64,000 bases of DNA from Micromonospora pisi (lineage in GTDB: Bacteria; Actinomycetota; Actinomycetes; Mycobacteriales; Micromonosporaceae). The translations under genes were made by a program, and so were the position numbers. Location of the stretch: the NCBI RefSeq assembly GCF_003633685.1, contig NZ_RBKT01000001.1:3968001-4032000 (forward strand). The letters run 5' to 3'. The notes beneath the pieces are model-generated. The model did not search any database. It had not been told where the DNA came from and worked only from the letters and a program-made list of their open reading frames with translations. Shown here piece after piece: positions 26,393 to 35,683 of the stretch (the first letter of the stretch is position 1; each line of letters begins with the position of its first letter).

Positions 26393-27475
26393 ATGGGCGT
26401 TTTCGCCAGTACCGACCAACAGGTCTCGGCCGGTCATGAACAGGTCGTCTTCTGCCAGGACAAGCCGACCGGGCTCAAGGCGATCATCGGCATCTACTCG
26501 ACCGCGCTCGGCCCCGCGCTCGGCGGGACCCGTTTCTACCCGTACGCCAGCGAGGCGGACGCACTGCACGACGTGCTCGAACTCTCCCGGGGTATGGCGT
26601 ACAAGAACGCGCTCGCCGGGCTCGACCTCGGCGGCGGCAAGGCGGTCATCTGGGGTGACCCGGACCAGCTCAAGACCGAGCCGCTGCTGCGCGCGTACGG
26701 CCGCTTCGTCCAGTCGCTGGGCGGGCGCTACTACACCGCGTGTGACGTCGGCACGTACGTGCAGGACATGGACGTGGTGGCGCGCGAGACGCGCTTCGTC
26801 ACCGGCCGCAGCGTGGAGCACGGCGGCGCGGGTGACTCGTCCGTGCTCACCGCCTGGGGCGTGTTCCAGGGCATGCGCGCCGCCGCCGAGCACCAGTGGG
26901 GCTCGGCCACCCTCGGTGGCCGTCGGATCGGCGTCTCCGGCCTGGGCAAGGTCGGCAAGCACCTGGTCGGGCACCTGATCGAGGACGGTGCCACGGTGGT
27001 GGCGACCGACGTCAACGAGAAGGCGCTGGAGTGGGTTCGGCACACGTACCCGGAGGTGGACCTGGTCGCGGACGCGACCGCGCTGATCACCTCCGACATC
27101 GACGTGTACGCCCCCTGCGCCCTCGGCGGCGCGCTCGACGACGAGACGGTGCCCGCCCTGCGGGCCACCATCGTGGTCGGCGCGGCGAACAACCAGCTGG
27201 CCCACCCGGGCATCGAGAAGCAGCTCGCCGACCGGGGCGTGCTCTACGCCCCGGACTACGTGGTGAACGCCGGCGGTGTGATCCAGGTCGCCGACGAGAT
27301 CGAGGGCTTCAACTTCGAGCGGGCGAAGCTGCGCGCCACCCGGATCTTCGACACCACCCGGGAGATCCTGCGGCTCGCCGACGCCGAGGGAGTGCCGCCG
27401 GCGGTTGCCGCCGACCGGCTGGCCGAGCGGCGGATGGCCGAGGTCGGCCGGCTCCGCTCCATCCACCTCACCTGA
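26393..27475 (+). CDS. vdh: Valine (branched-chain amino acid) dehydrogenase
   Basis: 360 residues of the Glu/Leu/Phe/Val dehydrogenase family, closely resembling Streptomyces valine dehydrogenase. The active-site lysines lie in [19 protein letters not shown] (Lys71 and Lys83), and the NAD motif GLGKVG is at 183-188. It oxidatively deaminates branched-chain amino acids to 2-oxoacids, feeding acyl-CoA and polyketide precursor supply. Leucine or phenylalanine preference is possible. A GGGCGC-TAAC-GCGCCC hairpin at 27499-27514 may terminate it. Confidence 0.88.
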   Translation: MGVFASTDQQVSAGHEQVVFCQDKPTGLKAIIGIYSTALGPALGGTRFYPYASEADALHDVLELSRGMAYKNALAGLDLGGGKAVIWGDPDQLKTEPLLRAYGRFVQSLGGRYYTACDVGTYVQDMDVVARETRFVTGRSVEHGGAGDSSVLTAWGVFQGMRAAAEHQWGSATLGGRRIGVSGLGKVGKHLVGHLIEDGATVVATDVNEKALEWVRHTYPEVDLVADATALITSDIDVYAPCALGGALDDETVPALRATIVVGAANNQLAHPGIEKQLADRGVLYAPDYVVNAGGVIQVADEIEGFNFERAKLRATRIFDTTREILRLADAEGVPPAVAADRLAERRMAEVGRLRSIHLT

Positions 27476-28012
27476 TCGGGCCCACAGCGCCTCGTCAGGG
27501 GCGCTAACGCGCCCGTTCTGCGGGCCGCCCGCATCGCGGAGCGGCTGTCGCTCGGCGTCCGGTCCGCGCCACGCCCGGACCGGACGCCACCCCCCTCCAC
27601 CGTCCGACCAGATCATGGCGGCTGACCGGAGCCCGAGGCCGCTCCTTACGGCCGACCCCGGCAGGCGGAACCGGAAGCAGACGGCCATCGACAGAGTCGG
27701 GGCCAGGTCGGCTTCGTATACGGGACACGGCAGACGTTTCACCTCGTTTCGCCCGTCGCCAAGGGCTAAGGTCGGTCTCGACGGGAACCCGCAGCACAGG
27801 GTGATCGAGCCGTCATGACCGGTTTCCGGCACGGTCGTTACCGGGGTGGAGAACCGCCTGGTCGGGTCAACCTCGACGCGCGGGCACCACCGGCGGTAAC
27901 CCGAGGTGCCGAAGGCGGGCATACCCATGTACCGTAAGAGCCACGAGAGATGCCTGACGTCATCGGGGCCCGCCTTCGGGCTGCCCCGAATTCTGTGCGA
28001 GGGGGTCGAGCC
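27476..28012. other. Intergenic region upstream of the DUF3073 gene
   Basis: 537 bases with no supported gene. A 12-bp inverted repeat (CCGAAGGCGGGC at 27909-27920 and GCCCGCCTTCGG at 27968-27979) encloses 47 bases that include a TACCGT element and a TGACGTCA palindrome, probably part of the promoter or leader of the following gene. Confidence 0.45.
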
Positions 28013-28231
28013 ATGGGGCGCGGCCGTGCTAAGGCCAAGCAGACAAAGGTGGCCCGGGAGTTGAAGTACCACTCCCCGAACACCGACCTCGCCGCCTTGC
28101 AGCGAGAACTCGGCGGCAGCGGCAAGTCGGACCACGACTTCGACGACGACTACAAAGAGTATGTCGACGACGATGACGAGGACCATGACGCGGACGACGG
28201 CCCAGACAACTGGTCGCCTCCAGCCCGCTGA
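28013..28231 (+). CDS. DUF3073 protein
   Basis: 72 residues. The start MGRGRAKAKQTKVARELKYH is the diagnostic N-terminus of DUF3073, a small actinobacterial family with a basic front and an acidic tail (here an Asp-rich run around DDDYKEYVDDDDEDHD). The function is unknown; the charge layout suggests nucleic-acid or ribosome association. ATG 28013 is the family start. A strong hairpin follows. Confidence 0.88.
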   Translation: MGRGRAKAKQTKVARELKYHSPNTDLAALQRELGGSGKSDHDFDDDYKEYVDDDDEDHDADDGPDNWSPPAR

Positions 28232-28248
28232 CCTCCGTCGGGCACATT

Positions 28249-28276
28249 TGAGCACGCGGTAACGCCCGCGTGCTCA
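28249..28276 (+). terminator. Terminator hairpin after the DUF3073 gene
   Basis: TGAGCACGCGG (28249-28259) and CCGCGTGCTCA (28266-28276) form a perfect 11-bp stem with a 6-base loop, 17 bases after the stop codon. Confidence 0.65.
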
Positions 28277-28457
28277 CGCGTGTCCGGATGGTGTGGCACA
28301 CCGTTGACGCGGTTCCATCCGGTCGAGGGTCTGCCGTGCGGATCGTGTTTCGACCCGTGCGGCAGCTCCTCGACCGGTCGGCGGTACCGGCCAGATCGGT
28401 CCGAACCACACCGTCCGAGCCATCACCGTGCGTATCCCCCGAAACAGCCCGTTCGCC

Positions 28458-28709
28458 TCAGCGCGGCCGGTTGTTCCAGTTGTAGAACGTCGGGATGTTC
28501 TCGAAGTGGTTCCAGGCGCAGACCGCCCCACCACCCGCGTCCGCCACCTCGGCCCGTTCCCGGCGCGCCTCCTCTGCCTCCTGTAACAGGCTGGTGAGGC
28601 CGCTACGGGCCGCACGGACCCGATCGGCAACTGCCCCCAGGGTGGCACTCCCGACGGGCTCAGCAGGCCCAGCAGGCTCAGCCGGTCGTACGCTGATGAT
28701 CTCGGGCAT
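28458..28709 (-). CDS. Cyclophane RiPP precursor peptide (AmcA-like)
   Basis: 83 residues. The leader (about 1-60) is Pro/Ala-rich, then helical and charged (LLQEAEEARRERAEV). The C-terminus reads WNHFENIPTFYNWNNRPR (66-83), which falls into triplets WNH, FEN, IPT, FYN, WNN. Four of these are aromatic-x-Asn/His, the pattern crosslinked by three-residue-cyclophane radical SAM enzymes. ATG 28709 overlaps the 3' end of the upstream maturase gene by 32 bases. It resembles the actinobacterial AmcA precursor family as I recall it. No protease or exporter gene is adjacent. Confidence 0.78.
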   Translation of the reverse strand: MPEIISVRPAEPAGPAEPVGSATLGAVADRVRAARSGLTSLLQEAEEARRERAEVADAGGGAVCAWNHFENIPTFYNWNNRPR

Positions 28710-29811
28710 GGTCCAACACTCCCTCGAGTAGGCGGATCTTGCTGTTACGGCAATGGTTGGTCTCCGTACCGTCGAAACGTCCCTGCTCGAAGTAACGGTT
28801 GGCCGCGTGGCCGCCGCCACAGAAGCCGAAGTACGGGCAGCCGGACCGGCAGGACTCGACCCCGGTCAGGAACTCCCGCACCCAGGGCCGGCCCGCCGCC
28901 CCCGCGATGATCTCGGCCAGCCCGGTGGTCAACACGTTTCCGCTGGTGAAGTCGCCGTGTTGCGGGTCGGAGAAGCCGGCGAGTTCCGGCGAGAGCAGGA
29001 CCACCGAGCCGTCGTACGCGACGGTGGGGATCGGATCGAGCTGCCGGGGCAGCAGGTCGTCGGCGGTGCCGTCGAGAACCGCCGAGGCGTAGCGCAGCGA
29101 CCACTCGATCTCACGGAGGTGGATCGTGGGGGTACGGCGCCAGGCCGCGACCAGCTCGCTCCAGAACCCGGTGACGTCCGCCGCCGGGTGGGCGTTACGC
29201 CGCGTGTTGACGCCCTCCATCTCCTCGATGTTGATCCCGAGTACGTCGCACCCCAGGTCAAGGAAGTACGCGTACAACTCGGCGGCGAGGCCGGGCTCGG
29301 GTCGGGTCACCACGCAGAGGGCGGAGAAGGGCACACCGTTGCGGCGCAGCGCCTCGATGCCCCGTTCGATCCGGTCGTACGCCGGCCGCCCGCCCCGCCC
29401 CACCCGGTCGGCGTTGCGCTCGCGGGGGCCGTCCACGCTCACGCTGACCCGCATCCGGTGGGTGGCGAAGAACTCGCACCAGGCGTCGTCGATCAACGTG
29501 GCGTTGGTCTGCACGTGGTGCTCGACCCCGTCGTCGAACGGGGCCAGCAGGGCGGCCAGATGCTCCCGGCCGGCGGCGAGGGGTTCGCCGCCGTGCCACA
29601 CCACCGAAAAGCGGTCGCTGCGCGCCCACTCGTTGACCGGCCCCGCGACGGCAGCCGCCACCGGAATGGGCATCTTCCGATCATCGGCGCGAAACGGGAG
29701 ATAGCAGTACGAGCAATCCAGATTACAGAGCGTGGTCGGCTGCATCACCACGTACGACGGCACGGAGGCAATGCCCCGCATCCCGGTTGACCCCTGCCGC
29801 AAGGCAGCCAT
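28678..29811 (-). CDS. Radical SAM/SPASM peptide maturase (AmcB/GrrM-like)
   Basis: 377 residues. The radical SAM cluster motif CNLDCSYC is at 29-36 (Cys29, 33, 36), and a SPASM region has Cys321, 325, 331 and 354 (CRSGCPYFGFCGGG). The VVWHGGEPL and VQTNATL motifs are typical of anSME/SPASM enzymes. It should install C-C crosslinks in the precursor encoded by the overlapping downstream gene. ATG 29811 has a GGGGAGGAGG ribosome site. Cytosolic. Confidence 0.88.
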   Translation of the reverse strand: MAALRQGSTGMRGIASVPSYVVMQPTTLCNLDCSYCYLPFRADDRKMPIPVAAAVAGPVNEWARSDRFSVVWHGGEPLAAGREHLAALLAPFDDGVEHHVQTNATLIDDAWCEFFATHRMRVSVSVDGPRERNADRVGRGGRPAYDRIERGIEALRRNGVPFSALCVVTRPEPGLAAELYAYFLDLGCDVLGINIEEMEGVNTRRNAHPAADVTGFWSELVAAWRRTPTIHLREIEWSLRYASAVLDGTADDLLPRQLDPIPTVAYDGSVVLLSPELAGFSDPQHGDFTSGNVLTTGLAEIIAGAAGRPWVREFLTGVESCRSGCPYFGFCGGGHAANRYFEQGRFDGTETNHCRNSKIRLLEGVLDHARDHQRTTG

Positions 29812-29844
29812 CGGCCCCTCCTCCCCGTACCCGAGGTGCCCCTC

Positions 29845-29874
29845 AGGCTAGGTTGCGGTGGCCACTCGGGTGAA
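29845..29874 (-). promoter_or_regulatory. Candidate promoter of the RiPP operon
   Basis: On the minus strand, TTCACC (29874-29869) and TAGCCT (29850-29845) are 18 bases apart. Transcription would start about 27 bases before the maturase ATG. Read-through from purM, which ends 128 bases upstream, is the alternative. Confidence 0.35.
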
Positions 29875-29939
29875 GGGCTGATCGGGTATGCGAAGGATCA
29901 CGGCAATGGATCAGGTATGCACGAATGCACGTTCGGTGA

Positions 29940-31106
29940 TCAGCCCCGGGTGTGGTGGCCGATCATCTGCACCTCGCCGGTCCCCTCGATGATCTCGCCG
30001 GCCTGCCACGCCTCGACGCCCCGGCCCGCCAGGCAGGCGAGCGCCCGGTCCGCGTCCTCGGCGGAGACGATCGCGAACATGCCCACACCCATGTTGAAGG
30101 TGGACTCCATCTCCGGGTCCTCGATCCGGCCCTTGGCCTGGACCAGGTCGAAAATCGGCTGCGGCCTCCAGGTGGCCCGGTTGACCACCGCGTCGACGTT
30201 CTCCGGCAGCACCCGGACCAGGTTGCCGGGGATGCCGCCACCGGTGATGTGGGCCAGCGACCGCACCTCGGTCTCGGCGATCAGCTTGAGGCAGTCCTGC
30301 GCGTAGATCTTGGTCGGGGTCAGCAGTTCCTCGCCCAGGGTCCGCTGCCGACCGAAGTCCTCGATCACCGTGTCCAGCCGCATCCGGCCGGCACCCAGCA
30401 GCACGTGCCGGACCAGCGAGTAGCCGTTGGAGTGCAGACCGGAGGAGCGCATCGCGATGACCGCGTCACCGACCTCGACCCGCTCGGGCCGAAGGATCTC
30501 GCTCTCCTCCACCACACCGACACCGGTGGCGGAGATGTCGTACTCGTCCGGCTTCAGCACGCCGGGGTGCTCCGCGGTCTCGCCGCCGAGCAACGCGCAG
30601 CCGGCGTACCGGCAGCCGTCGGTGATACCGGCGACGATCTCGGCGACCTTGTCCGGCACGACCTCGCCGGTGGCGATGTAGTCGAGCAGGAAGAGCGGCT
30701 CCGCGCCGGTCGCCACCAGGTCGTCGACGACCATCGCGACCAGGTCGATGCCGACCGTGTCGTGGATGTCGAGCTGCTGGGCGATGACCAGCTTGGTGCC
30801 GACGCCGTCCGTGGACGCGGAGAGGATCGGCTTGCGGTACTTGGTGGTGTCCAGCCGGAACAGGCCGGCGAAGCCACCGAGATCGCCCATCACCTCGGGC
30901 CGCTTGGCGCTCCGCACCTTCGACTTGATCATCTCGACCGCGCGGTCGCCGGCCTCGATCGACACCCCTGCGTCCGCGTACGAGACGCTGCGCTTACGGG
31001 TGGCACGACCGGATCCGGCGGTCCAGGGCTGGCGCACGCCACCACCGGCGCCAGCGCCCTCGGGCGTGCCGCTACCTGCGCCATTGCGCTCAGACACGTG
31101 CGTCAC
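29940..31106 (-). CDS. purM: Phosphoribosylformylglycinamidine cyclo-ligase
   Basis: 388 residues. The PurM core begins at about residue 41 (VSYADAGVSIEAGDRAVEMI) and includes STDGVGTKL, LLGGETAEHPG and HITGGGIPGNL. It closes the imidazole ring of AIR from FGAM and ATP, step five of de novo purine synthesis. The first 40 residues are a Gly/Ala/Arg-rich extension not in the minimal enzyme; a later start cannot be excluded. It follows purF on the same strand after about 107 bases. Confidence 0.96.
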   Translation of the reverse strand: MTHVSERNGAGSGTPEGAGAGGGVRQPWTAGSGRATRKRSVSYADAGVSIEAGDRAVEMIKSKVRSAKRPEVMGDLGGFAGLFRLDTTKYRKPILSASTDGVGTKLVIAQQLDIHDTVGIDLVAMVVDDLVATGAEPLFLLDYIATGEVVPDKVAEIVAGITDGCRYAGCALLGGETAEHPGVLKPDEYDISATGVGVVEESEILRPERVEVGDAVIAMRSSGLHSNGYSLVRHVLLGAGRMRLDTVIEDFGRQRTLGEELLTPTKIYAQDCLKLIAETEVRSLAHITGGGIPGNLVRVLPENVDAVVNRATWRPQPIFDLVQAKGRIEDPEMESTFNMGVGMFAIVSAEDADRALACLAGRGVEAWQAGEIIEGTGEVQMIGHHTRG

Positions 31107-31213
31107 GGTTCTCCCCTTTGTTCCTCGCGGCGAACCGCGTCGGGTAGCGGTCGAGGATCGCTCGACTCTTGTTACTCACCGGACGCGGGGCGTGGGCCGC
31201 GCCGGTCGGATAG

Positions 31214-32791
31214 TTAAGGGCGCTGCAGTGCGTCAAGTGCGCCCGGGCTGCTGACGAGTGGTTCGGGGGTGTCACCGGCCCCGTCGGGACCGTCCTCGGA
31301 CCGCTGCTCGCCGGTCTCCGCCGCGTGGTCCGCGACCCGGCGACCGACACCTTCGAGTACGTGCTTGCCGATCAGGTTCCCCGCCGGCAGCTCGATCGGG
31401 TATTCACCGTCGAAGCAGGCTCGGCAGAGCCGCGTCTTCGGTTGCTCGGTCGCCGCGATCAGGCCCGCGAGCGAGACGTAACCGAGGCTGTCCGCACCGA
31501 TCGAACGGCGGATCCCGTCGTTGTCGAGGCCGTTGGCGAGCAACTCCGCCCGGGTGGCGAAGTCGATGCCGTAGAAGCACGGCCAGTTGACCGGCGGCGC
31601 GGAGATGCGTACGTGCACCTCAAGCGCACCGGCCTCACGCAGCATCCGCACAATCGCCCGTTGGGTGTTACCGCGGACGATCGAGTCGTCGACGACCACC
31701 ACCCGCTTGCCCCGGACATTCTCCCGCAGCGGGTTGAGCTTGAGCCGGATACCGAGCTGACGCAGGGTTTGCGACGGCTGGATGAAGGTGCGCCCGACGT
31801 ACGGGTTCTTCATCAGCCCGGCGCCGTAGGTGATACCCGACGCCTCGGCGTACCCGATCGCGGCCGGCGTGCCCGACTCCGGCACCGGGATCACCAGGTC
31901 GGCCTCGACCGGGTGTTCCTTGGCCAGTTGACGGCCGATCGCGACCCGGGTCGAGTAGACGTTGCGGCCGGCGATGGTGGTGTCCGGTCGGGCGATGTAC
32001 ACGTATTCGAAGAGACAGCCCTTCGGCTCCGGCACCGCGAACCGGGCGGAGCGCAGGCCGTGCTCGTCGATCGCGATCAGCTCGCCGGGCTCGATCTCCC
32101 GGACGATGCTCGCCCCGACGATGTCGAGTGCGGCGGTCTCGCTCGCGACCACCCAGCCGCGCTCCATCCGGCCGAGGACGAGCGGCCGTACGCCGTGCGG
32201 GTCGCGGGCGGCGTAGAGCGTGTTCTCGTCCATGAAGACAAAGCTGAACGCCCCGCGCAGCATCGGCAGGACCTCGAGCGCGGCGGCCTCGACCGACAGG
32301 TCCGGGCGGCTGGCCAGGAGCATCGTCACCAGGGCGGTGTCGGAGGTCGAGCCGTCCGAGTCCATCCCGCGCTCGCCGGCTTCGCGGGCGAGTTCGGTGG
32401 TGTTGACCAGGTTGCCGTTGTGGGCGAGCGCGATGGTGGTGCCGGCGCTGTTGGCCCGAATCGTCGGCTGGGCGTTCTCCCAGGTCGAGCCGCCGGTGGT
32501 GGAGTACCGCGTGTGCCCGATCGCGAGGTGCCCGCGCAGGCTGGCCAGGGTCGGCTCGTCGAAGACCTGGGCGACCAGCCCGAGGTCCTTGTACACCACC
32601 ACAGCCGAACCGTCGCTGACGGCGATTCCGGCCGCCTCCTGCCCACGGTGCTGCAGTGCGTACATGCCGAAGTAGGTGAGCTTCGCGACGTCTTCCCCCG
32701 GCGCCCACACCCCGAACACGCCGCAGGCGTCTTGCGGGCCGGGCCGTTGGGGGTCGAGTTCATGGCTCAACCGGCCGTCGCCTCGGGGCAC
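31214..32791 (-). CDS. purF: Amidophosphoribosyltransferase
   Basis: 525 residues from GTG 32791 (VPRGDGRLSHELDPQRPG), matching the usual actinobacterial start and preceded by GAGGAG; ATG 32824 is an alternative. The Ntn glutaminase nucleophile is the Cys in GPQDACGVFG, exposed by propeptide removal. The PRPP loop is VVVVDDSIVRGNT, and LCRACFDGEYP suggests Fe-S cluster cysteines. It makes phosphoribosylamine, the first committed purine step. A disordered 45-residue tail follows the catalytic domain. Confidence 0.97.
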   Translation of the reverse strand: MPRGDGRLSHELDPQRPGPQDACGVFGVWAPGEDVAKLTYFGMYALQHRGQEAAGIAVSDGSAVVVYKDLGLVAQVFDEPTLASLRGHLAIGHTRYSTTGGSTWENAQPTIRANSAGTTIALAHNGNLVNTTELAREAGERGMDSDGSTSDTALVTMLLASRPDLSVEAAALEVLPMLRGAFSFVFMDENTLYAARDPHGVRPLVLGRMERGWVVASETAALDIVGASIVREIEPGELIAIDEHGLRSARFAVPEPKGCLFEYVYIARPDTTIAGRNVYSTRVAIGRQLAKEHPVEADLVIPVPESGTPAAIGYAEASGITYGAGLMKNPYVGRTFIQPSQTLRQLGIRLKLNPLRENVRGKRVVVVDDSIVRGNTQRAIVRMLREAGALEVHVRISAPPVNWPCFYGIDFATRAELLANGLDNDGIRRSIGADSLGYVSLAGLIAATEQPKTRLCRACFDGEYPIELPAGNLIGKHVLEGVGRRVADHAAETGEQRSEDGPDGAGDTPEPLVSSPGALDALQRP

Positions 32792-32960
32792 CTGCCGCTC
32801 CTCAAACTGAAGGCTGATCCGCACTGCGCAGATCTGCTCGGACTCGCCTAGGGCACGGGAATCTGGAAGTTCCGTCGTCAGACAGTGTACGCGAGCCGGA
32901 GAGAGTACAGAAAGTCACCGTTCGGCTCCTTACTGTTACGCCCAATTGGTGTAGGCCGAC

Positions 32961-33317
32961 CTATTCAAGTGGGACATAAGCCGAAATGTCTGCACGATTG
33001 CCACTCGCCTGGACCCGTCCCGTCGTGATCGCCTCGCTCCAGCCGAGCCGACCCGTGGCCAACAGAATCCAGGTCACCGGATCCATTTCCACGACATTGG
33101 CAGGCGTACCCCTGGTGTGTCGCGGCCCCACGCCGCACTGAACCGCACCGTAAGGTGGAACCCGTACCTCCACCGAACGGCCAGGAGCGCTGCGCGCCAG
33201 CTCCGCGAGGAGCGCACGGACCGCGTCCCGGAGCAGTTCACGGGCCGGGGTACGACCAGCGTCGAGCTCCGCGACAACTGCCGCCACCAGCGAGGACTTA
33301 CTGTACGGAGAGGACAC
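32961..33317 (-). CDS. Sterol carrier family protein
   Basis: 118 residues from GTG 33317 (VSSPYSKSSLVAAVVAEL). The fold resembles small SCP2-like proteins: VEVRVPPYGAVQCGVGPRH, then the ending WILLATGRLGWSEAITTGRV as in sterol-carrier and maleylpyruvate isomerase C-terminal domains. The ligand is unknown. It is divergent from the surface protein at 33461 and located just upstream of purF. Confidence 0.75.
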   Translation of the reverse strand: MSSPYSKSSLVAAVVAELDAGRTPARELLRDAVRALLAELARSAPGRSVEVRVPPYGAVQCGVGPRHTRGTPANVVEMDPVTWILLATGRLGWSEAITTGRVQASGNRADISAYVPLE

Positions 33318-33460
33318 GACGGGACGATACGGCCTGCCGTCGTGGCAATTTACGCTGCCCCTGGGTCGCGCGACTCCACCCGAACAAGGCATAGTTGCCG
33401 ACGGTGTATTCGTACGGTAGTGAACCCTGGTCCGAGAAGTCAGACCGGAAGGCGGTGGAC

Positions 33461-35545
33461 GTGACAACACACCGACATGCCTGGAAGCGACGGGCCGGTG
33501 TGGTCGTGGCTCTGGTATCCAGTGCCCTACTTGCTCTCCCCGCCACACCAGCGCTCGCTGACCCACCTCAGGTCAGGAACATCTCTGCGTCGCCGAGCTC
33601 CGTTGAGTCCGGCGGCACGACAGAGATCAAGTACACGCTGAACTTCGGCGGGGTTCTCGGCTCGGCCGACCCGGCAAACATCTCGGTTTCCTCGAGCAAC
33701 CCCAAGCTTGTCTGCGTCGACGGATGCACACAGTCCAACGTTGATCAGACCGGAAGCTACACGGCGAGATTCAAGCTGGACGCGAGCCCGACCGCCAACG
33801 AACAGGCAACTATCACCATCAGGGCGACCGCCGCGACTGGCGCACCGTCGACGGGAACCACCCAGGTCACGCTCGTCGGCAAGCCGGCTCCGCCGCCCAC
33901 ACAGGCGGCAGTGCAGACGGTCAAGGAAATCTCGGGCCGGGTCACCGACAACGAGGGCAAGCCGGTGCCGAACGCCTCGGTGGTGCTGCTCGACTCGCAG
34001 AACCACAGCTTCGACGCCACCACCAGCAACAGCGGCAGCTTCAAGTTCCTCGGCACCACGGCGAGTCCCATCAGCCCGGGTCGGATCGACCTCGGCGCGA
34101 GCTTCGACGACAAGAACCAGCGCAAGCAGGTCAACGCGGCCGCCAACCAGACGCTGCGGGACGTACGTTTCGTCCTCGCCATCGGTGCCGCCACTCCGTC
34201 CGCGAGCGCGGAGGCACCACCGAGCGAAGAGGCGCTGCCGACCGACGAGGCGGTACCGACCGACGAGGCGACTCCCGGCGCCAACCCGCAGGCCGCGAGC
34301 AACGAGGAAGGTTCCGGCGGCGGCATGGGCCCCTGGCTCCTGATCATCGTCGGTGGCCTCCTGGTCGCGCTCGGCGTCGGCGCCATCGTGCTGCTCTGGA
34401 TGCGCCGCAAGGAGAACAGCGACGAGGACGAGGATGGCGACACCCCGCCCGCCGGTGGTCGCACCTCGGGCCCGGCCGGTTACCAGAGCGGTGCCGACCC
34501 GACCCGGGTGGCGAACCGCGCCGGCATGGGAGGCGACGCCACCGCGATCAGCCGGTCGATCGCCGACGCGCCGACCATGATGCACAACCGCCCACTGGTC
34601 GACGACGAGTTCCCGGACCCGTACGGAGCACCCCTGCCGTCGCAGCAGCCGCAGACCGCCGCCTACGGCGTGCCCGCGGCGGGTGGCTGGGCGGACAACG
34701 GCTACGGCGGTGCCCCTGGACAGGGCGGCGAGTACGGCGCCGGCGCACCCGGTGCCGGAGCCGCCGGCTACGGCAACACCCAGGGCGGCGCCTACGGCAA
34801 CGCACCCGGCTCCGGCGCGGGCGGTTACGGCGCCCAGGGCGGTGGCTACGGCCCCGGCGGCGAGTACGGCAACGCGCCCGGCTCCGGCGCCGGTTACGGC
34901 AACGCCCCTGGCTCCGGTGCCGGCGGTTACGGGGACGCAACCGGTGCCGGTGGCTACGGCGGCAACTACGGTGCGGGCGAGCAGCCTGGTGGCTACCCGC
35001 CCCCGGCGGCTGGCGGGTACCCGCCGGCCGCACCGGCCGGACGCTACGACGAGCCCACCGGGCGCTACGACGGTCCGAGCGCGGGTGGCAACGAGTACGC
35101 CCCGCCGGCCGACCCGTACGCGCAGGGCGGTTCCTACGGGGCCGGCACGGCCGACGCCGGCCGGGGCTACGGTGCCGACCAGCAGGCGTACGGCGCCCAG
35201 GGCTACGGCCAGGGCGGCGGCGGTTACGAGCAGCAGGGCGCTGACCCTTACGCCGCCGGTGCCCGCGGTTACGGCGAGCAGCCGGGCTACGGTGCCGGCG
35301 CGGCTGGCGGCGGCTACGACCAGCCCCAGGCGGGTGGCTACGACCAGCGTGGCGGCTACGACCAGCAGCAACAGCAGCGCGGCAGCGCCGGGTACGACGA
35401 CCGGGGCGGCTACGACCAGCAGCAGGGCGGCGGCTACTACGACGAGTCCGCCCAGGGCGGGCACGGTGGTCGGGGTGGAGCGGCACCGGGCGGCCAGCAG
35501 CCGAACCGGGGCGAGCGCCGCTCGCTGGACTGGTTGGACGACTGA
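33461..35545 (+). CDS. Surface protein with a Gly/Tyr/Gln-rich cytoplasmic tail
   Basis: 694 residues from GTG 33461 (ribosome site GGAAGG). A signal peptide (RRAGVVVALVSSALLALPAT) is followed by an outer Ig-like region and a carboxypeptidase-regulatory-like domain (ISGRVTDNEGKPVPNASVVL). One membrane helix (GPWLLIIVGGLLVALGVGAI) leads to a cytoplasmic part of about 370 residues, dominated by GYG, QGG and GYDQQ repeats and ending RRSLDWLDD. The tail is low-complexity and intrinsically disordered. Function unknown; a link to cell envelope or polarity is conjecture. Confidence 0.8.
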   Translation: MTTHRHAWKRRAGVVVALVSSALLALPATPALADPPQVRNISASPSSVESGGTTEIKYTLNFGGVLGSADPANISVSSSNPKLVCVDGCTQSNVDQTGSYTARFKLDASPTANEQATITIRATAATGAPSTGTTQVTLVGKPAPPPTQAAVQTVKEISGRVTDNEGKPVPNASVVLLDSQNHSFDATTSNSGSFKFLGTTASPISPGRIDLGASFDDKNQRKQVNAAANQTLRDVRFVLAIGAATPSASAEAPPSEEALPTDEAVPTDEATPGANPQAASNEEGSGGGMGPWLLIIVGGLLVALGVGAIVLLWMRRKENSDEDEDGDTPPAGGRTSGPAGYQSGADPTRVANRAGMGGDATAISRSIADAPTMMHNRPLVDDEFPDPYGAPLPSQQPQTAAYGVPAAGGWADNGYGGAPGQGGEYGAGAPGAGAAGYGNTQGGAYGNAPGSGAGGYGAQGGGYGPGGEYGNAPGSGAGYGNAPGSGAGGYGDATGAGGYGGNYGAGEQPGGYPPPAAGGYPPAAPAGRYDEPTGRYDGPSAGGNEYAPPADPYAQGGSYGAGTADAGRGYGADQQAYGAQGYGQGGGGYEQQGADPYAAGARGYGEQPGYGAGAAGGGYDQPQAGGYDQRGGYDQQQQQRGSAGYDDRGGYDQQQGGGYYDESAQGGHGGRGGAAPGGQQPNRGERRSLDWLDD

Positions 35546-35552
35546 TCGTCGG

Positions 35553-35584
35553 GGCTGGCCGGGGCTCAAAATCCCCGGCCAGCC
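35553..35584 (+). terminator. Terminator hairpin
   Basis: GGCTGGCCGGGG (35553-35564) pairs perfectly with CCCCGGCCAGCC (35573-35584) around an 8-base loop, directly after the surface protein gene. Confidence 0.65.
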
Positions 35585-35625
35585 TCCACTGCCGACGGAG
35601 CCAGAACCCGTACGAAAACACAGAG

Positions 35626-35663
35626 AACCGCACCCCGCGAAGTCGTGAGGTGCGGTTTCCTCT
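35626..35663. terminator. Second hairpin, between convergent genes
   Basis: AACCGCACC (35626-35634) pairs with GGTGCGGTT (35649-35657), followed by TCCTCT on the plus strand. It probably serves the convergent surface protein gene and the ComB-like gene. Confidence 0.5.
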
Positions 35664-35683
35664 ATGGAGCCGAGCCAGCCGGC

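Noticed and set aside
27476-28012. Possible small gene in the long gap before the DUF3073 gene
   Set aside because: Frames there have no ribosome site with a protein-like product; only an inverted repeat stands out.
34700-35480. Gly/Tyr-rich repeats as a tandem DNA repeat or CRISPR-like array
   Set aside because: The units vary in length and sequence and follow the reading frame of the surface protein; they are coding low complexity.
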